Of a stretch of 64,000 nucleotides of DNA, positions 39,570-48,768 are shown in pieces. The DNA comes from CAKSHC01 sp045595395 (GTDB lineage: Bacteria; Bacillota; Clostridia; Oscillospirales; UMGS1783). The translations under genes were made by a program, and so were the position numbers. The notes under the pieces were generated by a model. It was not told the DNA's origin and searched no databases. It saw only the letters and a list, made by a program, of their open reading frames with translations. The number at the start of each line of letters is the position of its first letter. Within the stretch, counting starts at the first letter, position 1. Where the stretch lies: assembly GCA_045595395.1 (NCBI GenBank), contig JAZOAH010000016.1:62001-126000 (forward strand), in the 5' to 3' direction.

Positions 39570-40847
39570 TTATTTGAGTACGATGGTATCTCCGATCTGG
39601 CTCTCCTGCCGCTTTTCACGGTCACGCAGGATCTCCGGCTCGGCAACGCCCTTGGCGCAATCTTCGGTAATGATCACTTTATAGATCTCTTCATCACCGG
39701 GAATCTCATACATGAGTTTGCCCATGATGCGCTCCATGATCCCACGCAGTCCACGTGCGCCGGTGTTGCGCTCGGCCGCCTTGGCGGCAATGGCTCGCAG
39801 TGCGCCGTCGGTAAACTCCAACTCGACGCCGTCCAAGCCAAGCAATTCTTTATATTGCTTGGTCAGGGCGTTTTTGGGCTCAGACAGGATACGGACAAAG
39901 GCATCCTCATCCAGCGAATCCAGCGCCACAATGACCGGCATACGGCCAACAAGCTCGGGGATCAGGCCGAATTTGACCAGATCATAAGGCTCTGCCAGTT
40001 TCAGATACCCCTCTTTGATCTTCTCCTTACGGGAGCGAACATCAGCCCCAAAGCCGAGGGACACCTTCTCCGTCCGCTTTTCAATGACCTTATCCAGGCC
40101 ATCAAAGGCGCCGCCGCAGATAAAGAGAATATTGCGGGTATCGATCTGAATCAGTTCCTGATGCGGATGCTTGCGCCCACCCTGCGGCGGTACGCTGGCA
40201 ACCGTACCCTCCAAAATTTTCAAAGGCGCCTGCTGTACGCCCTCACCCGACACATCACGGGTGATCGACGGATTCTCACTCTTTCTGGCGATCTTGTCGA
40301 TCTCATCAATATAAATGATACCGTTTTCCGCCAAACTGATATCAAAATCCGCCGCCTGAATCAGGCGCAGCAAAATATTTTCCACATCCTCGCCGACATA
40401 GCCGGCCTCGGTCAGTGTTGTAGCATCGGCAATGGCAAAAGGCACCCCCAGCGCCTTGGCCAGCGTTTCAGCAAGCAAAGTCTTGCCGCAACCGGTCGGC
40501 CCAAGGAAAAGCACATTGCTCTTTTGCAGCTGGACATCGGGGTCGTTCTGAATGCCGATGATTCTCTTGTAATGATTATATACGGCTACAGCCAGCGCGA
40601 TCTTTGCCTCATCCTGCCCAATCACATGCTCATCCAGCATCGCCTTGAGCGCCTTGGGCTTGAGCAACTGGATCTCCTGCCGACTCCCCGTCGTGGGCAG
40701 CGGCTTGTCGAGGATCTGCATGCACAACTCAACACACTCGTCGCAGATATAGGCATCGTTCATGCCGGCGATCAGCTTATCCGCCTGCTCCCTCGGCTTG
40801 CCGCAAAAGGAGCAGAAGGCACCGTCCCCGTAGTTGTTATTCGCCAT
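39570..40847 (-). CDS. clpX: ClpX ATPase subunit of the ClpXP protease
   Basis: AAA+ unfoldase of 425 aa that feeds substrates to ClpP. It has the N-terminal zinc domain (FCSFCGKPREQADK and CDECVELC, four Cys), Walker A LGPTGCGKTLLAETLA (about 112-127), Walker B IIYIDEIDKIAR (about 176-187), the sensor and RGLRG box, and the IGF-type ClpP-docking loop region (VSLGFGADV). It lies 13 nt downstream of clpP, in the standard tig-clpP-clpX order, and ends the group with a terminator. Confidence 0.98.
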   Translation of the reverse strand: MANNNYGDGAFCSFCGKPREQADKLIAGMNDAYICDECVELCMQILDKPLPTTGSRQEIQLLKPKALKAMLDEHVIGQDEAKIALAVAVYNHYKRIIGIQNDPDVQLQKSNVLFLGPTGCGKTLLAETLAKALGVPFAIADATTLTEAGYVGEDVENILLRLIQAADFDISLAENGIIYIDEIDKIARKSENPSITRDVSGEGVQQAPLKILEGTVASVPPQGGRKHPHQELIQIDTRNILFICGGAFDGLDKVIEKRTEKVSLGFGADVRSRKEKIKEGYLKLAEPYDLVKFGLIPELVGRMPVIVALDSLDEDAFVRILSEPKNALTKQYKELLGLDGVELEFTDGALRAIAAKAAERNTGARGLRGIMERIMGKLMYEIPGDEEIYKVIITEDCAKGVAEPEILRDREKRQESQIGDTIVLK

Positions 40848-40860
40848 TGCTAACCTCTTT

Positions 40861-41454
40861 TTATCTCTTTTCGATGACCTTGTCGATCAGTCCGTATGCC
40901 AGCGCCTCTTTTGCCGACATAAAATTGTCGCGCTCGGTGTCACGCTCGATCTCCTCCAACGGACGCCCGGTGTTGGCAGCCAGGATGCTGTTGAGCTTTT
41001 CACGGGTCTTGCGGATATGATCGGCATGAATGATGATATCCGAGGCCTGACCCTGTGCGCCACCCAGCGGCTGATGGATCATGATCTCACTATTGGGCAG
41101 CGCCAAACGCTTACCCTTCGCCCCTGCCGATAATAGGAAGGCACCCATCGACGCAGCCATGCCGACACAGATGGTCGACACGTCGCACTTGATGTAGTTC
41201 ATGGTATCGTAAATGGCCATACCGGCAGAAACCGAGCCGCCCGGACTGTTGATGTAGAAGCAGATATCCTTTTCATTGTCCTGCGCTTCCAGATATAAAA
41301 GCTGGGCAACGACCAACGAAGCCGTCGTATCATTGACCTGATCAGACAGGAAAATGATGCGGTCGTTAAGCAAGCGCGAATAAATGTCGTAAGAACGCTC
41401 ACCACGATTGGTCTGCTCTACGACCATCGGCACTAAACTCATAAATTCATTCAT
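40861..41454 (-). CDS. clpP: ClpP protease proteolytic subunit
   Basis: Serine peptidase of 197 aa, forming the 14-mer degradation chamber. The catalytic triad is visible: GMAASMGAFLL (Ser), IMIHQPLGGAQG (His) and the Asp in the RDTERDNFMSAKEA segment near the C-terminus (TERDNFM). YDIYSRLLNDRIIFL near the N-terminus is the usual axial/handle part. It sits between tig and clpX. There is no evidence of a CtsR box in the 57-nt gap before it; only a weak TATACT is seen. Confidence 0.97.
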   Translation of the reverse strand: MNEFMSLVPMVVEQTNRGERSYDIYSRLLNDRIIFLSDQVNDTTASLVVAQLLYLEAQDNEKDICFYINSPGGSVSAGMAIYDTMNYIKCDVSTICVGMAASMGAFLLSAGAKGKRLALPNSEIMIHQPLGGAQGQASDIIIHADHIRKTREKLNSILAANTGRPLEEIERDTERDNFMSAKEALAYGLIDKVIEKR

Positions 41455-41511
41455 TCTGTCAGTACTCCTTTACACAATACTTAACTAGTATACTCGCCTT
41501 TGGAAAGAATA

Positions 41512-42855
41512 TTATTCTTCAGTCTTCTCTGCCGCCTTTTTGGTGGTCTTCTTGGCAGCAGCCTTCTTCTCCTTCTTAACAGTAACCTTGGCATTGGCTA
41601 CAACAAATTTCAGCGCCTTGTCAACAGCGATATCCTGAGTCATCTGATCGGCAGGCAGGAAGGCCTTGACCTGATCCAGCTCAATGCCGTACTGCTCGGA
41701 TACACGCTTGTACTCGGCTTCCAGCTCATCCTCACCAACCACTACGCTCTCAGCCTTAACGATCTCTTCCAGAGCCAGGCGGGCGCGGACGGTCTTATCG
41801 GCACGCTCCTTGAAGGAAGCACGGAAATCTTCCATCTTCATGCCGGTGTATTTCAGATAGGTCTGCACATCCAGACCCTGCTGACGCATGTTCTGATCAT
41901 ATTCGTTGATCATGGTATCGATCTGCTGCTCAACCATGGCATCGGGAACATCAGCGGTCATACCCTCAACGATCTTCTCCATGATGGCTTGCTCAACGGC
42001 TCGGTCAGCCTGGGCATCCATGTACTCGGTCATCTTCTTCTTCAGATCGGCCTTGTACTCAGCCAGGGTATCAAACTCGCTGACATCCTTGGCAAACTCA
42101 TCGTCCAGCTCGGGCAGCTCTTCAAACTTGATCTCATGGATCACGCACTTAAACTCGGCAGCCTTGCCGGCCAAGGACTTCTCATGATACTCCTCAGGGA
42201 AGGTCACGCTGACAACAACATCCTCGTCAATGTTCTTGCCTACCAGCTGCTCCTCAAAACCGGGAATAAAGGAACCCGAACCGAGGGTCAGGCTGTGATT
42301 CTCGGCCTTGCCGCCGTCAAAGGGCACGCCGTCAACCGATCCGTCAAAATCAAGAACGACAGTATCACCCATCTGAGCGGCACGGTCGGTCACATCAACG
42401 GTGCGGGCATGAGCCTTCTGCACATGCTCGAGTTCATGATCGACCTGAGCATCGTCCACCTTGACCTCTGCCTTCTCGGCCTCAATGCCCTTGTACTCAC
42501 CCAGAGTGACCTCAGGACGGACAGGAACTTTGGCAATGAGCACATAGCCCTTATCGTCTACGCTCTTGATGTCGATCTCGCCGGGAGCAACAACATCCAG
42601 GCCAGCCTCTTCGACGGCCTTGTCATAGGCTTCACCGTAGGTCTTATTGATGGCCTTTTCATAGAACATGCCCTTGCCGTACATCTTCTCGATGATGTTG
42701 CGGGGCGCCTTGCCCTTGCGGAAGCCCTTGATGGCAATGTTGGGAGCGGCTTCGGCATAGGCCTCGTCCACGGCATTGGTAAATGCCTTACCGGTGACGG
42801 CTATTTCAAGCTCGACTACGCTTTTTTCGAGTTTCGTTACGCTGTTGATCTTCAT
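41512..42855 (-). CDS. tig: Trigger factor
   Basis: Ribosome-bound chaperone and prolyl isomerase, 447 aa. The N-terminal ribosome-docking domain contains the GFRKGKAPRNII signature; the FKBP-like PPIase domain spans about 155-245 (GDTVVLDFDGSVDGVPFDGG, FIPGFEEQL); the C-terminal helical arms follow. The last 25 residues are a Lys/Ala-rich tail (KKEKKAAAKKTTKKAAEK) not usual in well-studied trigger factors but frequent in Clostridia. It opens the tig-clpP-clpX group with its own promoter. Confidence 0.96.
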   Translation of the reverse strand: MKINSVTKLEKSVVELEIAVTGKAFTNAVDEAYAEAAPNIAIKGFRKGKAPRNIIEKMYGKGMFYEKAINKTYGEAYDKAVEEAGLDVVAPGEIDIKSVDDKGYVLIAKVPVRPEVTLGEYKGIEAEKAEVKVDDAQVDHELEHVQKAHARTVDVTDRAAQMGDTVVLDFDGSVDGVPFDGGKAENHSLTLGSGSFIPGFEEQLVGKNIDEDVVVSVTFPEEYHEKSLAGKAAEFKCVIHEIKFEELPELDDEFAKDVSEFDTLAEYKADLKKKMTEYMDAQADRAVEQAIMEKIVEGMTADVPDAMVEQQIDTMINEYDQNMRQQGLDVQTYLKYTGMKMEDFRASFKERADKTVRARLALEEIVKAESVVVGEDELEAEYKRVSEQYGIELDQVKAFLPADQMTQDIAVDKALKFVVANAKVTVKKEKKAAAKKTTKKAAEKTEE

Positions 42856-42893
42856 GGGTGATTTCCTCCGAAATTTTCTTTAATCAATTAGTA

Positions 42894-42922
42894 ATTTTAA
42901 CATAGAGAGAAGGTAAATTCAA
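42894..42922 (-). promoter_or_regulatory. SigA-type promoter of tig
   Basis: TTGAAT (42917-42922), 17 nt, TAAAAT (42894-42899) on the minus strand, downstream of the rpoD stop. Confidence 0.6.
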
Positions 42923-42937
42923 TATCAAATTGTGAAA

Positions 42938-44086
42938 TTATTCCTCTAAAAAGTCCTTCAAACGCTTACTGCGGGACGGGTGGCGCAGTTTACGCAGCGC
43001 CTTGGCCTCGATCTGACGGATACGCTCACGGGTCACGTTAAAGTCACGCCCCACCTCTTCTAGGGTGCGCATCCGACCGTCCTCCAGACCAAAACGCATT
43101 TTCAGCACTCTGGCCTCACGATCGGTCAAAGTCTTGAGCACATCCTCCAGCTCTTCCTTAAGCATGACCTGCGAGGCGGCATCGGACGGCGCAGTAATAT
43201 CCTCATCCGGGATAAAGTCACCCAGATGGCTGTCCTCCTCCTCGCCGATCGGTGTTTCGAGCGGAATGGGCTCTTGTGCGATCTTGAGCACTTCGCGGAT
43301 CTTTTCGACACTCATGCCCATTTCCTGCGCTACCTCTTCAGGCTTTGGCTGACGGCCTAACTCCTGTAACAGCTGCCGCTCCACACGCATGACCTTATTG
43401 ATGGTCTCCACCATATGCACCGGGATGCGGATGGTGCGTGCCTGATCAGCTATGGCTCGGGTAATGGCCTGACGGATCCACCAGGTCGCATAGGTCGAGA
43501 ACTTATAGCCCTTGGAATAGTCAAACTTTTCCACCGCTTTGATCAGTCCCATGTTGCCCTCTTGGATCAGATCCAGGAACATCATGCCGCGACCGGCATA
43601 ACGCTTGGCAATACTGACGACCAAACGCAGGTTGGCCTCACTCAATTTGGCACGGGCCTCTTCATCACCCTCCGCCATTCGCTTGGCCAGTTCCTGCTCC
43701 TCCTCGTTCGACAACAGAGGCACACGGCCGATCTCCTTAAGATAGATCTTGACCGGGTCGTCGACCGAAATACCCTCATTGGAAAGCACTTCTTCGAGAT
43801 TGTTGGATTTGAGGATCTCGCTGGTATCCTCTTCCTCCTCCACCAACTCCTCATCGGGAATCTCGTCAAAGGTCTTATCCACGATCTCGATCTGCATGCT
43901 TTCCAGCGATTCCATGATCTTTTCAAACTGATCCTGCGTCAGCGAAACCTCGGCAAAAGCTTCGGCGATCTCTTTTTGAGAAAGAACACCCTTTGCACGA
44001 CCTTCTTCGATCAGATTTTTCAGCATCTGCTTTTTGTCCGGTTTTTCACCGCCAGTGCCGGATTGCACCAATTCATCATTCGGCAT
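42938..44086 (-). CDS. rpoD: RNA polymerase primary sigma factor SigA
   Basis: Housekeeping sigma factor of 382 aa. It has region 1.1 at the N-terminus, region 1.2 (DDPVKIYLKEIGRVPLLS), region 2 (ANLRLVVSIAKRYAGRGMMFLDLIQEGN, in part; the -10 reading YKFSTYATWWIRQAI), region 3, and region 4.2 (TLEEVGRDFNVTRERIRQIE) at the C-terminus. It lies 5 nt downstream of dnaG, as in the widespread dnaG-rpoD macromolecular-synthesis operon. No terminator is seen after it, only the tig promoter. The canonical -35/-10 boxes seen across the window fit this sigma. Confidence 0.97.
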   Translation of the reverse strand: MPNDELVQSGTGGEKPDKKQMLKNLIEEGRAKGVLSQKEIAEAFAEVSLTQDQFEKIMESLESMQIEIVDKTFDEIPDEELVEEEEDTSEILKSNNLEEVLSNEGISVDDPVKIYLKEIGRVPLLSNEEEQELAKRMAEGDEEARAKLSEANLRLVVSIAKRYAGRGMMFLDLIQEGNMGLIKAVEKFDYSKGYKFSTYATWWIRQAITRAIADQARTIRIPVHMVETINKVMRVERQLLQELGRQPKPEEVAQEMGMSVEKIREVLKIAQEPIPLETPIGEEEDSHLGDFIPDEDITAPSDAASQVMLKEELEDVLKTLTDREARVLKMRFGLEDGRMRTLEEVGRDFNVTRERIRQIEAKALRKLRHPSRSKRLKDFLEE

Positions 44087-44091
44087 AACGA

Positions 44092-45852
44092 TTACTCCTT
44101 TCTTTTATAACCCTTTTTGTTTTGCTCTAAAAATCGACGGATAGCCTCCGGATCCTCTCCGGACATATCGCCACCCTGCGCATGCAACACCCGTGCATAA
44201 TCACAGGCCTGCCTTAGCTCATTATCGGCCGCCACCGCCGTAACGGTGTACTGAGTCAGCCGTGCCACCTCCTCGGTGGTCAGATGTTGGGCCAACGCCG
44301 AAATGGACACGGTGCTGTTTTGCTCGATCTGCTGTCGCAGCAATCGGAAGATATTGCGGTTAAACTGGGTCACAAAATCCTCTTCGGTCACCGGCGGATC
44401 AAGCTTTTGATAATAGTCCGGATGCTTGAGCAGCGTGGCGATCAACCCTTCCTCGGCACGAGCCGCCTTGAGATTGCCACTCTTTTCGGGATTGATGCGG
44501 TCACGCACGCCCGACATCTTGTCCATTTCCTCCCGGATCTGCTTTTTCCTGGCCGCCGCCTCACGATTGTCGGTTATGTGCTTGATCTCGGCCCGTATAA
44601 ACTCGGCCGAAATGCCGGTCTCCTCAGCCACCCGAGCAATGTAGACCTCTCGCTCGACCGGGCTGCGTATCCCGGCCAACACCGCCGAAGCCTTTTTCAG
44701 ATATTCGGACTTATCTTCGGGGATGGAAAGATCAAAATTCTTGCGCTCCTTAGCCAGCAAAAACGAAATCTGACTGCCCGAGCCATCCAATAAACGTGAA
44801 AAACGCTGCGCCCCGAATTTCTGGATATACTCGTCGGGGTCTTTCGCACCGCTTACGGTAAGAATCCTCACCTTGATGCCGGTCTCTTCAAAATATCGAA
44901 TGGCCTTATTCATGGCCGTCTGTCCCGCTTCATCCGAGTCCAAACACAGGATGATCTCCTTGGCATAACGAGCCGCTAAACGGGCATGTTCGGGCGTGAC
45001 CGCCGTACCCAGCGGTGCAACCGCAAAGGGGAAACCTGCCTGGTGCAGGCTGATCACATCCATGTAGCCCTCACACAGCAGCAGCCGCTCTCCCGGCGCA
45101 TTCTTGGCAAAGTTAAGAGCAAAAAGCACTTGGCTCTTCTTAAATACCGGCGTGTCCGGCGAATTGAGATATTTTGCTCCGCCGCCGCTTTCTAAAATAC
45201 GGCCGCCAAAGGCGATCACATTGCCTGTGGTATCAATAATGGGGAAAATAACTCGATTGCGGAAACGGTCGTAATACCCGCCCTTTTGCCCTCGCAGAGC
45301 CAATCCCGCCGTTTCGATCTGCTCCTTGGTAAAGCCTTTGCTCGTCAAATGTCGGATCATATCGTCCCAACTGTCGGGCGCATAACCCAGACCGAATCGG
45401 GTTATGGTCGATGGCGAAAGATGACGGGCCTTAAAATAATCCCTTCCCTTTTGTCCGATCGGGCTTGTCAGATTCTGATGAAAATGACGGGCGGCCTCCT
45501 TGTTGATGGCCAACGTCACAGCCCGCCGCTGGCGGTATTCACCCGCCCCTTCCCTCTCGGGGACCTGCATGCCGTAACGATCGGCCAAGAAGTGGACGGC
45601 GTCCATATAGTCCAGCTTTTCTATGTTGCGGATAAAGGTAATGACATCCCCGCCATTGCCGCAACCAAAACAGTAATAAGACTGCGAATCAACATAAACG
45701 GTAAATGACCCGGTCTTTTCGCTGTGGAAAGGACACAGACCGACAAAACGGTTTCCGGCACGGCGCAGCGTCACATACTGCGACACCACATCCTCAATGG
45801 TGGCGCGGCTTTTTAATTGTTCGATAAACAGATCGAAATCAGCGCGTGCCAT
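44092..45852 (-). CDS. dnaG: DNA primase DnaG
   Basis: Makes RNA primers at the replication fork. The 586-aa product has the N-terminal zinc domain (CPFH then CFGCGNGG, ligands C-x2-H and C-x2-C, about 40-65), the RNA-polymerase core, the TOPRIM motifs LLLCEGYMDVISLH and ILCLDSDEAGQTAMNKA (about 260-320), and a C-terminal helicase-binding region that ends in the basic GYKRKE. It is flanked by dgt upstream and rpoD downstream with gaps of 18 and 5 nt. Confidence 0.97.
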   Translation of the reverse strand: MARADFDLFIEQLKSRATIEDVVSQYVTLRRAGNRFVGLCPFHSEKTGSFTVYVDSQSYYCFGCGNGGDVITFIRNIEKLDYMDAVHFLADRYGMQVPEREGAGEYRQRRAVTLAINKEAARHFHQNLTSPIGQKGRDYFKARHLSPSTITRFGLGYAPDSWDDMIRHLTSKGFTKEQIETAGLALRGQKGGYYDRFRNRVIFPIIDTTGNVIAFGGRILESGGGAKYLNSPDTPVFKKSQVLFALNFAKNAPGERLLLCEGYMDVISLHQAGFPFAVAPLGTAVTPEHARLAARYAKEIILCLDSDEAGQTAMNKAIRYFEETGIKVRILTVSGAKDPDEYIQKFGAQRFSRLLDGSGSQISFLLAKERKNFDLSIPEDKSEYLKKASAVLAGIRSPVEREVYIARVAEETGISAEFIRAEIKHITDNREAAARKKQIREEMDKMSGVRDRINPEKSGNLKAARAEEGLIATLLKHPDYYQKLDPPVTEEDFVTQFNRNIFRLLRQQIEQNSTVSISALAQHLTTEEVARLTQYTVTAVAADNELRQACDYARVLHAQGGDMSGEDPEAIRRFLEQNKKGYKRKE

Positions 45853-45870
45853 ATACTCCGTCCTTTCTTT

Positions 45871-46869
45871 TTATTTCATCCAAAAGGTAGGCAGATACAA
45901 TTCACTGTATTTGCTCACCGCATAATTATCAGTCATACCTGAAATGTAATCGCAGGCGGCACGGGGCACGCCCTCTTTTTCGATGATCAACTGATATTCT
46001 TCCGGCATCTGCTCGGGATGTTCGGAAAAATACAGGTACAGTCGCTTCACGATCTCCTCGGCCTTTTTCTCTTCCACCTTGGCAGCCGAAGAAATATAGA
46101 CATTATCAAACATAAACTGCAATAACTGAGCATGAGCATGTTTGACGGTTTTCTCCATTTCTATACAATCCTTGCCACGGCTCTCTTCCACCACCGCACG
46201 GATCATGGTGTTGAGTCGCTGTCGGGAATTAGCGCCCAGCACCTCGGTGATCTCAAAGGGCAGATCCCCGTTTTCCAGGATCCCGCCACGTATCGCATCA
46301 TCCACATCGTGATTGGCATAGGCGATCTTATCGGCATAGCGAACGATCTGTCCCTCCAGCGTCTTGGCCCAAATCTCTCCCGAATGATGCCCGATGGCAT
46401 CGACCGTCTGCTCGGTAAGATTCAGCCCCCGCCCTGTCTTTTCCAGCGTGGTCACGACCCGTACGCTCTGCTCATAGTGGTTAAAGTCATGCGGACAGAC
46501 CTCACGCAGGGCACGCTCACCGGCATGGCCGAAAGGAGTATGTCCCAGATCATGTCCCAAAGCCGCCGCCTCCGCCAAATCCTCATTGAGCGACAGGGCA
46601 CGTGCCATGGATCGGGCGATCTGCGCCACCTCCAGCGTATGGGTCAGACGGGTGCGGTAATGATCCCCCTCCGGGGAAAGAAAGACTTGTGTCTTACGTT
46701 TAAGCCTACGGAAGGAATTGCAGTGGAGAATGCGGTCACGGTCACGCTGAAAGGCGGTACGCATATCACATTCCTCTTCGGCATGAGCACGAGTGGCATC
46801 AACCGAATGTGCCGCATTGGCCGAAAGATATTCCCTCTCCCGCATCTCAAGCATTTCACGAACGGTCAT
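45871..46869 (-). CDS. dgt: Deoxyguanosinetriphosphate triphosphohydrolase-like protein
   Basis: HD-domain dNTP triphosphohydrolase of 332 aa that helps to balance dNTP pools. The metal-binding residues are visible: RTRLTHTLEVAQIARSMA (first His), AAALGHDLGHTPFGHAGE (the HD doublet, about 112-125), and a later Asp in RYADKIAYANHDVDDA. The ATG at 46869 is preferred over one 18 nt upstream because GAGAAGGG precedes it. In Clostridia this gene often precedes dnaG-rpoD, as here. Confidence 0.93.
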   Translation of the reverse strand: MTVREMLEMREREYLSANAAHSVDATRAHAEEECDMRTAFQRDRDRILHCNSFRRLKRKTQVFLSPEGDHYRTRLTHTLEVAQIARSMARALSLNEDLAEAAALGHDLGHTPFGHAGERALREVCPHDFNHYEQSVRVVTTLEKTGRGLNLTEQTVDAIGHHSGEIWAKTLEGQIVRYADKIAYANHDVDDAIRGGILENGDLPFEITEVLGANSRQRLNTMIRAVVEESRGKDCIEMEKTVKHAHAQLLQFMFDNVYISSAAKVEEKKAEEIVKRLYLYFSEHPEQMPEEYQLIIEKEGVPRAACDYISGMTDNYAVSKYSELYLPTFWMK

Positions 46870-46932
46870 ATTCCCTTCTCCCTTCATAGGCTTCTATATA
46901 GTAATACGCAGAAAATCGCAAATTTCCTTTTT

Positions 46933-47556
46933 TTATTTCAAAAACCCGATAAATTTTTCGCCGCTTTCTTCACAAACGGCCACGCCGGCGCTGATCTCCT
47001 GTACGCAGGCCTGCAGCGGCACGACCATGTCGGGCGCACAAGAAAGGGTAAATGACACATCGACACCAAACTGCGGCTGAGAAATATCCCCGCCCCGCAC
47101 CGTCAAGGCTGCACACAGCTTGTCGTAAACAGGATAAGGACAGCGCACCGTCAGGATCTTGCACATACGCATCTCCAAGATCCCCGCTGCCTCCACCGCT
47201 ATCTTGGCCGCCTTGGCATAGGCACGGGTCAATCCGCCCGCACCCAGTAAAATGCCGCCGAAATATCGGGTGGCCACCACACAAACGTCGGTCAGTTCTT
47301 CCCTCCGCAGTACCCCCAGCATCGGCTGTCCGCCGGTGCCCGACGGCTCACCCGCATCGGAATAGCGCATGGTATTGTCCTTGCGCAAGATATAGGCGTA
47401 CACATGATGCCGTGCCTGCGGATGCTGCGCCTTGATCGACTGGATAAAGGCAATCGATTCCTCCTCCGTCTTGACCGGACACAGCGAGCCAATAAATTTG
47501 GATTTCTTCTCAATAAAGAAATCCTCGGCCGATTTGGCCGCTGTCAAATAATTCAT
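46933..47556 (-). CDS. yigZ: YigZ / IMPACT-family protein
   Basis: A 207-aa protein of the YigZ/UPF0029 family, with a two-domain fold similar to elongation-factor domains. Family segments are EKKSKFIGSLCPVKTEEE, ARHHVYAYILR, SDAGEPSGTGGQPMLGVL and VATRYFGGILLGAGGLTRAY. Bacterial members may act on ribosomes or nucleic acids; function is unproven. It overlaps pepT by 4 nt. The next gene, dgt, is 63 nt away and no terminator is seen between them. Confidence 0.92.
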   Translation of the reverse strand: MNYLTAAKSAEDFFIEKKSKFIGSLCPVKTEEESIAFIQSIKAQHPQARHHVYAYILRKDNTMRYSDAGEPSGTGGQPMLGVLRREELTDVCVVATRYFGGILLGAGGLTRAYAKAAKIAVEAAGILEMRMCKILTVRCPYPVYDKLCAALTVRGGDISQPQFGVDVSFTLSCAPDMVVPLQACVQEISAGVAVCEESGEKFIGFLK

Positions 47557-48758
47557 ACCTTCAGCAGCTCCAGCAGCACGTCCACCATCTTTTCCAGTGC
47601 AAATACCGGAACGAACTCATGAATGCTGTGGAAATTGGCGCCGCCGGTGCTCAGATTCGGACAGGGTAAGCCTTCATAGGACAGGCGTGCACCGTCGGTA
47701 CCGCCACGAATGGCGATGATCTCCGGCTCAACACCAACCGCCAGCATAGCCGCCTTGGCGTTATCGATCAGCTCCATGTGCGGCAGGATCTTTTCCTTCA
47801 TGTTATAGTAACTGTCTTTCATATCCAGCACAAAACTGCCTTCGCCCCATACCCCGTTGAGATAGTCCACAAGATTACGGACAAAGACCTTACGTGCTTC
47901 AAATGTTTCACGGTCGTGGTCACGAATGATCATGCCCAGCACCGTTTTGGATTCATCACCCTCGATGCCGGTCACATGGTAAAAGCCTTCATAGCCTTCG
48001 GTATGAGCCGGTGTTTCGTGGGCAGGCAGCATGGAGATAAAGGCATTGGCCATCAGCACGGCATTTTTCATCTTGTTCTTGGCCGAGCCGGGATGGATGT
48101 TGACGCCATGGACGGTCAACTTGACGCCGGCGCCGTTAAAATTCTCATATTCGATCTCGCCCAGCTCTCCCCCGTCAACGGTGTAGGCCACCTTAGCCGG
48201 AAACTGAGAGAAATCAAAGTGGTCAGCCCCTCGGCCGATCTCCTCATCGGGGGTGATGCAAACGGCCACGCCACGATGCTTGAACTCCGGGTGCTCGACC
48301 AGATATTCGATAGCCGAGAAGATCTCGGCCACACCTGCCTTGTCATCGCCGCCAAGTAGGGTGGTGCCGTCGGTCACGATCAGATCCTTGCCGATATACC
48401 GCCCAAGGCTGGGGAATTCCTTTTTCTTGATGGACACACCATGCCCCAGTTCAATATCGCCGCCCTCATAGCGTACGATGCGGGGCTTAACATCTTTGCC
48501 CGACACATCGGGCGAGGTGTCCATATGGGCGATCAGACCCAGATTCGGCTCGTTTTCACAGCCAAAAGAGGGGGGGAAATAGCCGTAAACATAGCCAAAA
48601 TCGTCCATTTTTGCGTTTTTTAGGCCCATTTTTTGCAGTTCTTCGGCCAAAAATGCGCCTAAAATCTTCTGTTTTTGAGTCGAAGGCACCGTTTCCGAGG
48701 TGTCATCCGATCGGGTATCAAAAGCAACATAGGATAAAAAACGATCCAGTACAGACAT
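47553..48758 (-). CDS. pepT: Tripeptide aminopeptidase (peptidase T)
   Basis: M20B zinc exopeptidase of 401 aa that removes N-terminal residues from tripeptides. Zinc ligands are in GLIAHMDTSPDVSG (His, about 77-90), TTLLGGDDKAGVAEI (Asp), ITPDEEIGRGADHFD (catalytic Glu and Glu ligand) and the C-terminal HSIHEFVPVFALEKM (His). It is one of three adjacent peptidase genes, suggesting peptide use as a nutrient. It begins 10 nt after the M24 gene. Confidence 0.95.
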   Translation of the reverse strand: MSVLDRFLSYVAFDTRSDDTSETVPSTQKQKILGAFLAEELQKMGLKNAKMDDFGYVYGYFPPSFGCENEPNLGLIAHMDTSPDVSGKDVKPRIVRYEGGDIELGHGVSIKKKEFPSLGRYIGKDLIVTDGTTLLGGDDKAGVAEIFSAIEYLVEHPEFKHRGVAVCITPDEEIGRGADHFDFSQFPAKVAYTVDGGELGEIEYENFNGAGVKLTVHGVNIHPGSAKNKMKNAVLMANAFISMLPAHETPAHTEGYEGFYHVTGIEGDESKTVLGMIIRDHDRETFEARKVFVRNLVDYLNGVWGEGSFVLDMKDSYYNMKEKILPHMELIDNAKAAMLAVGVEPEIIAIRGGTDGARLSYEGLPCPNLSTGGANFHSIHEFVPVFALEKMVDVLLELLKV

Positions 48759-48768
48759 AATATTCTCC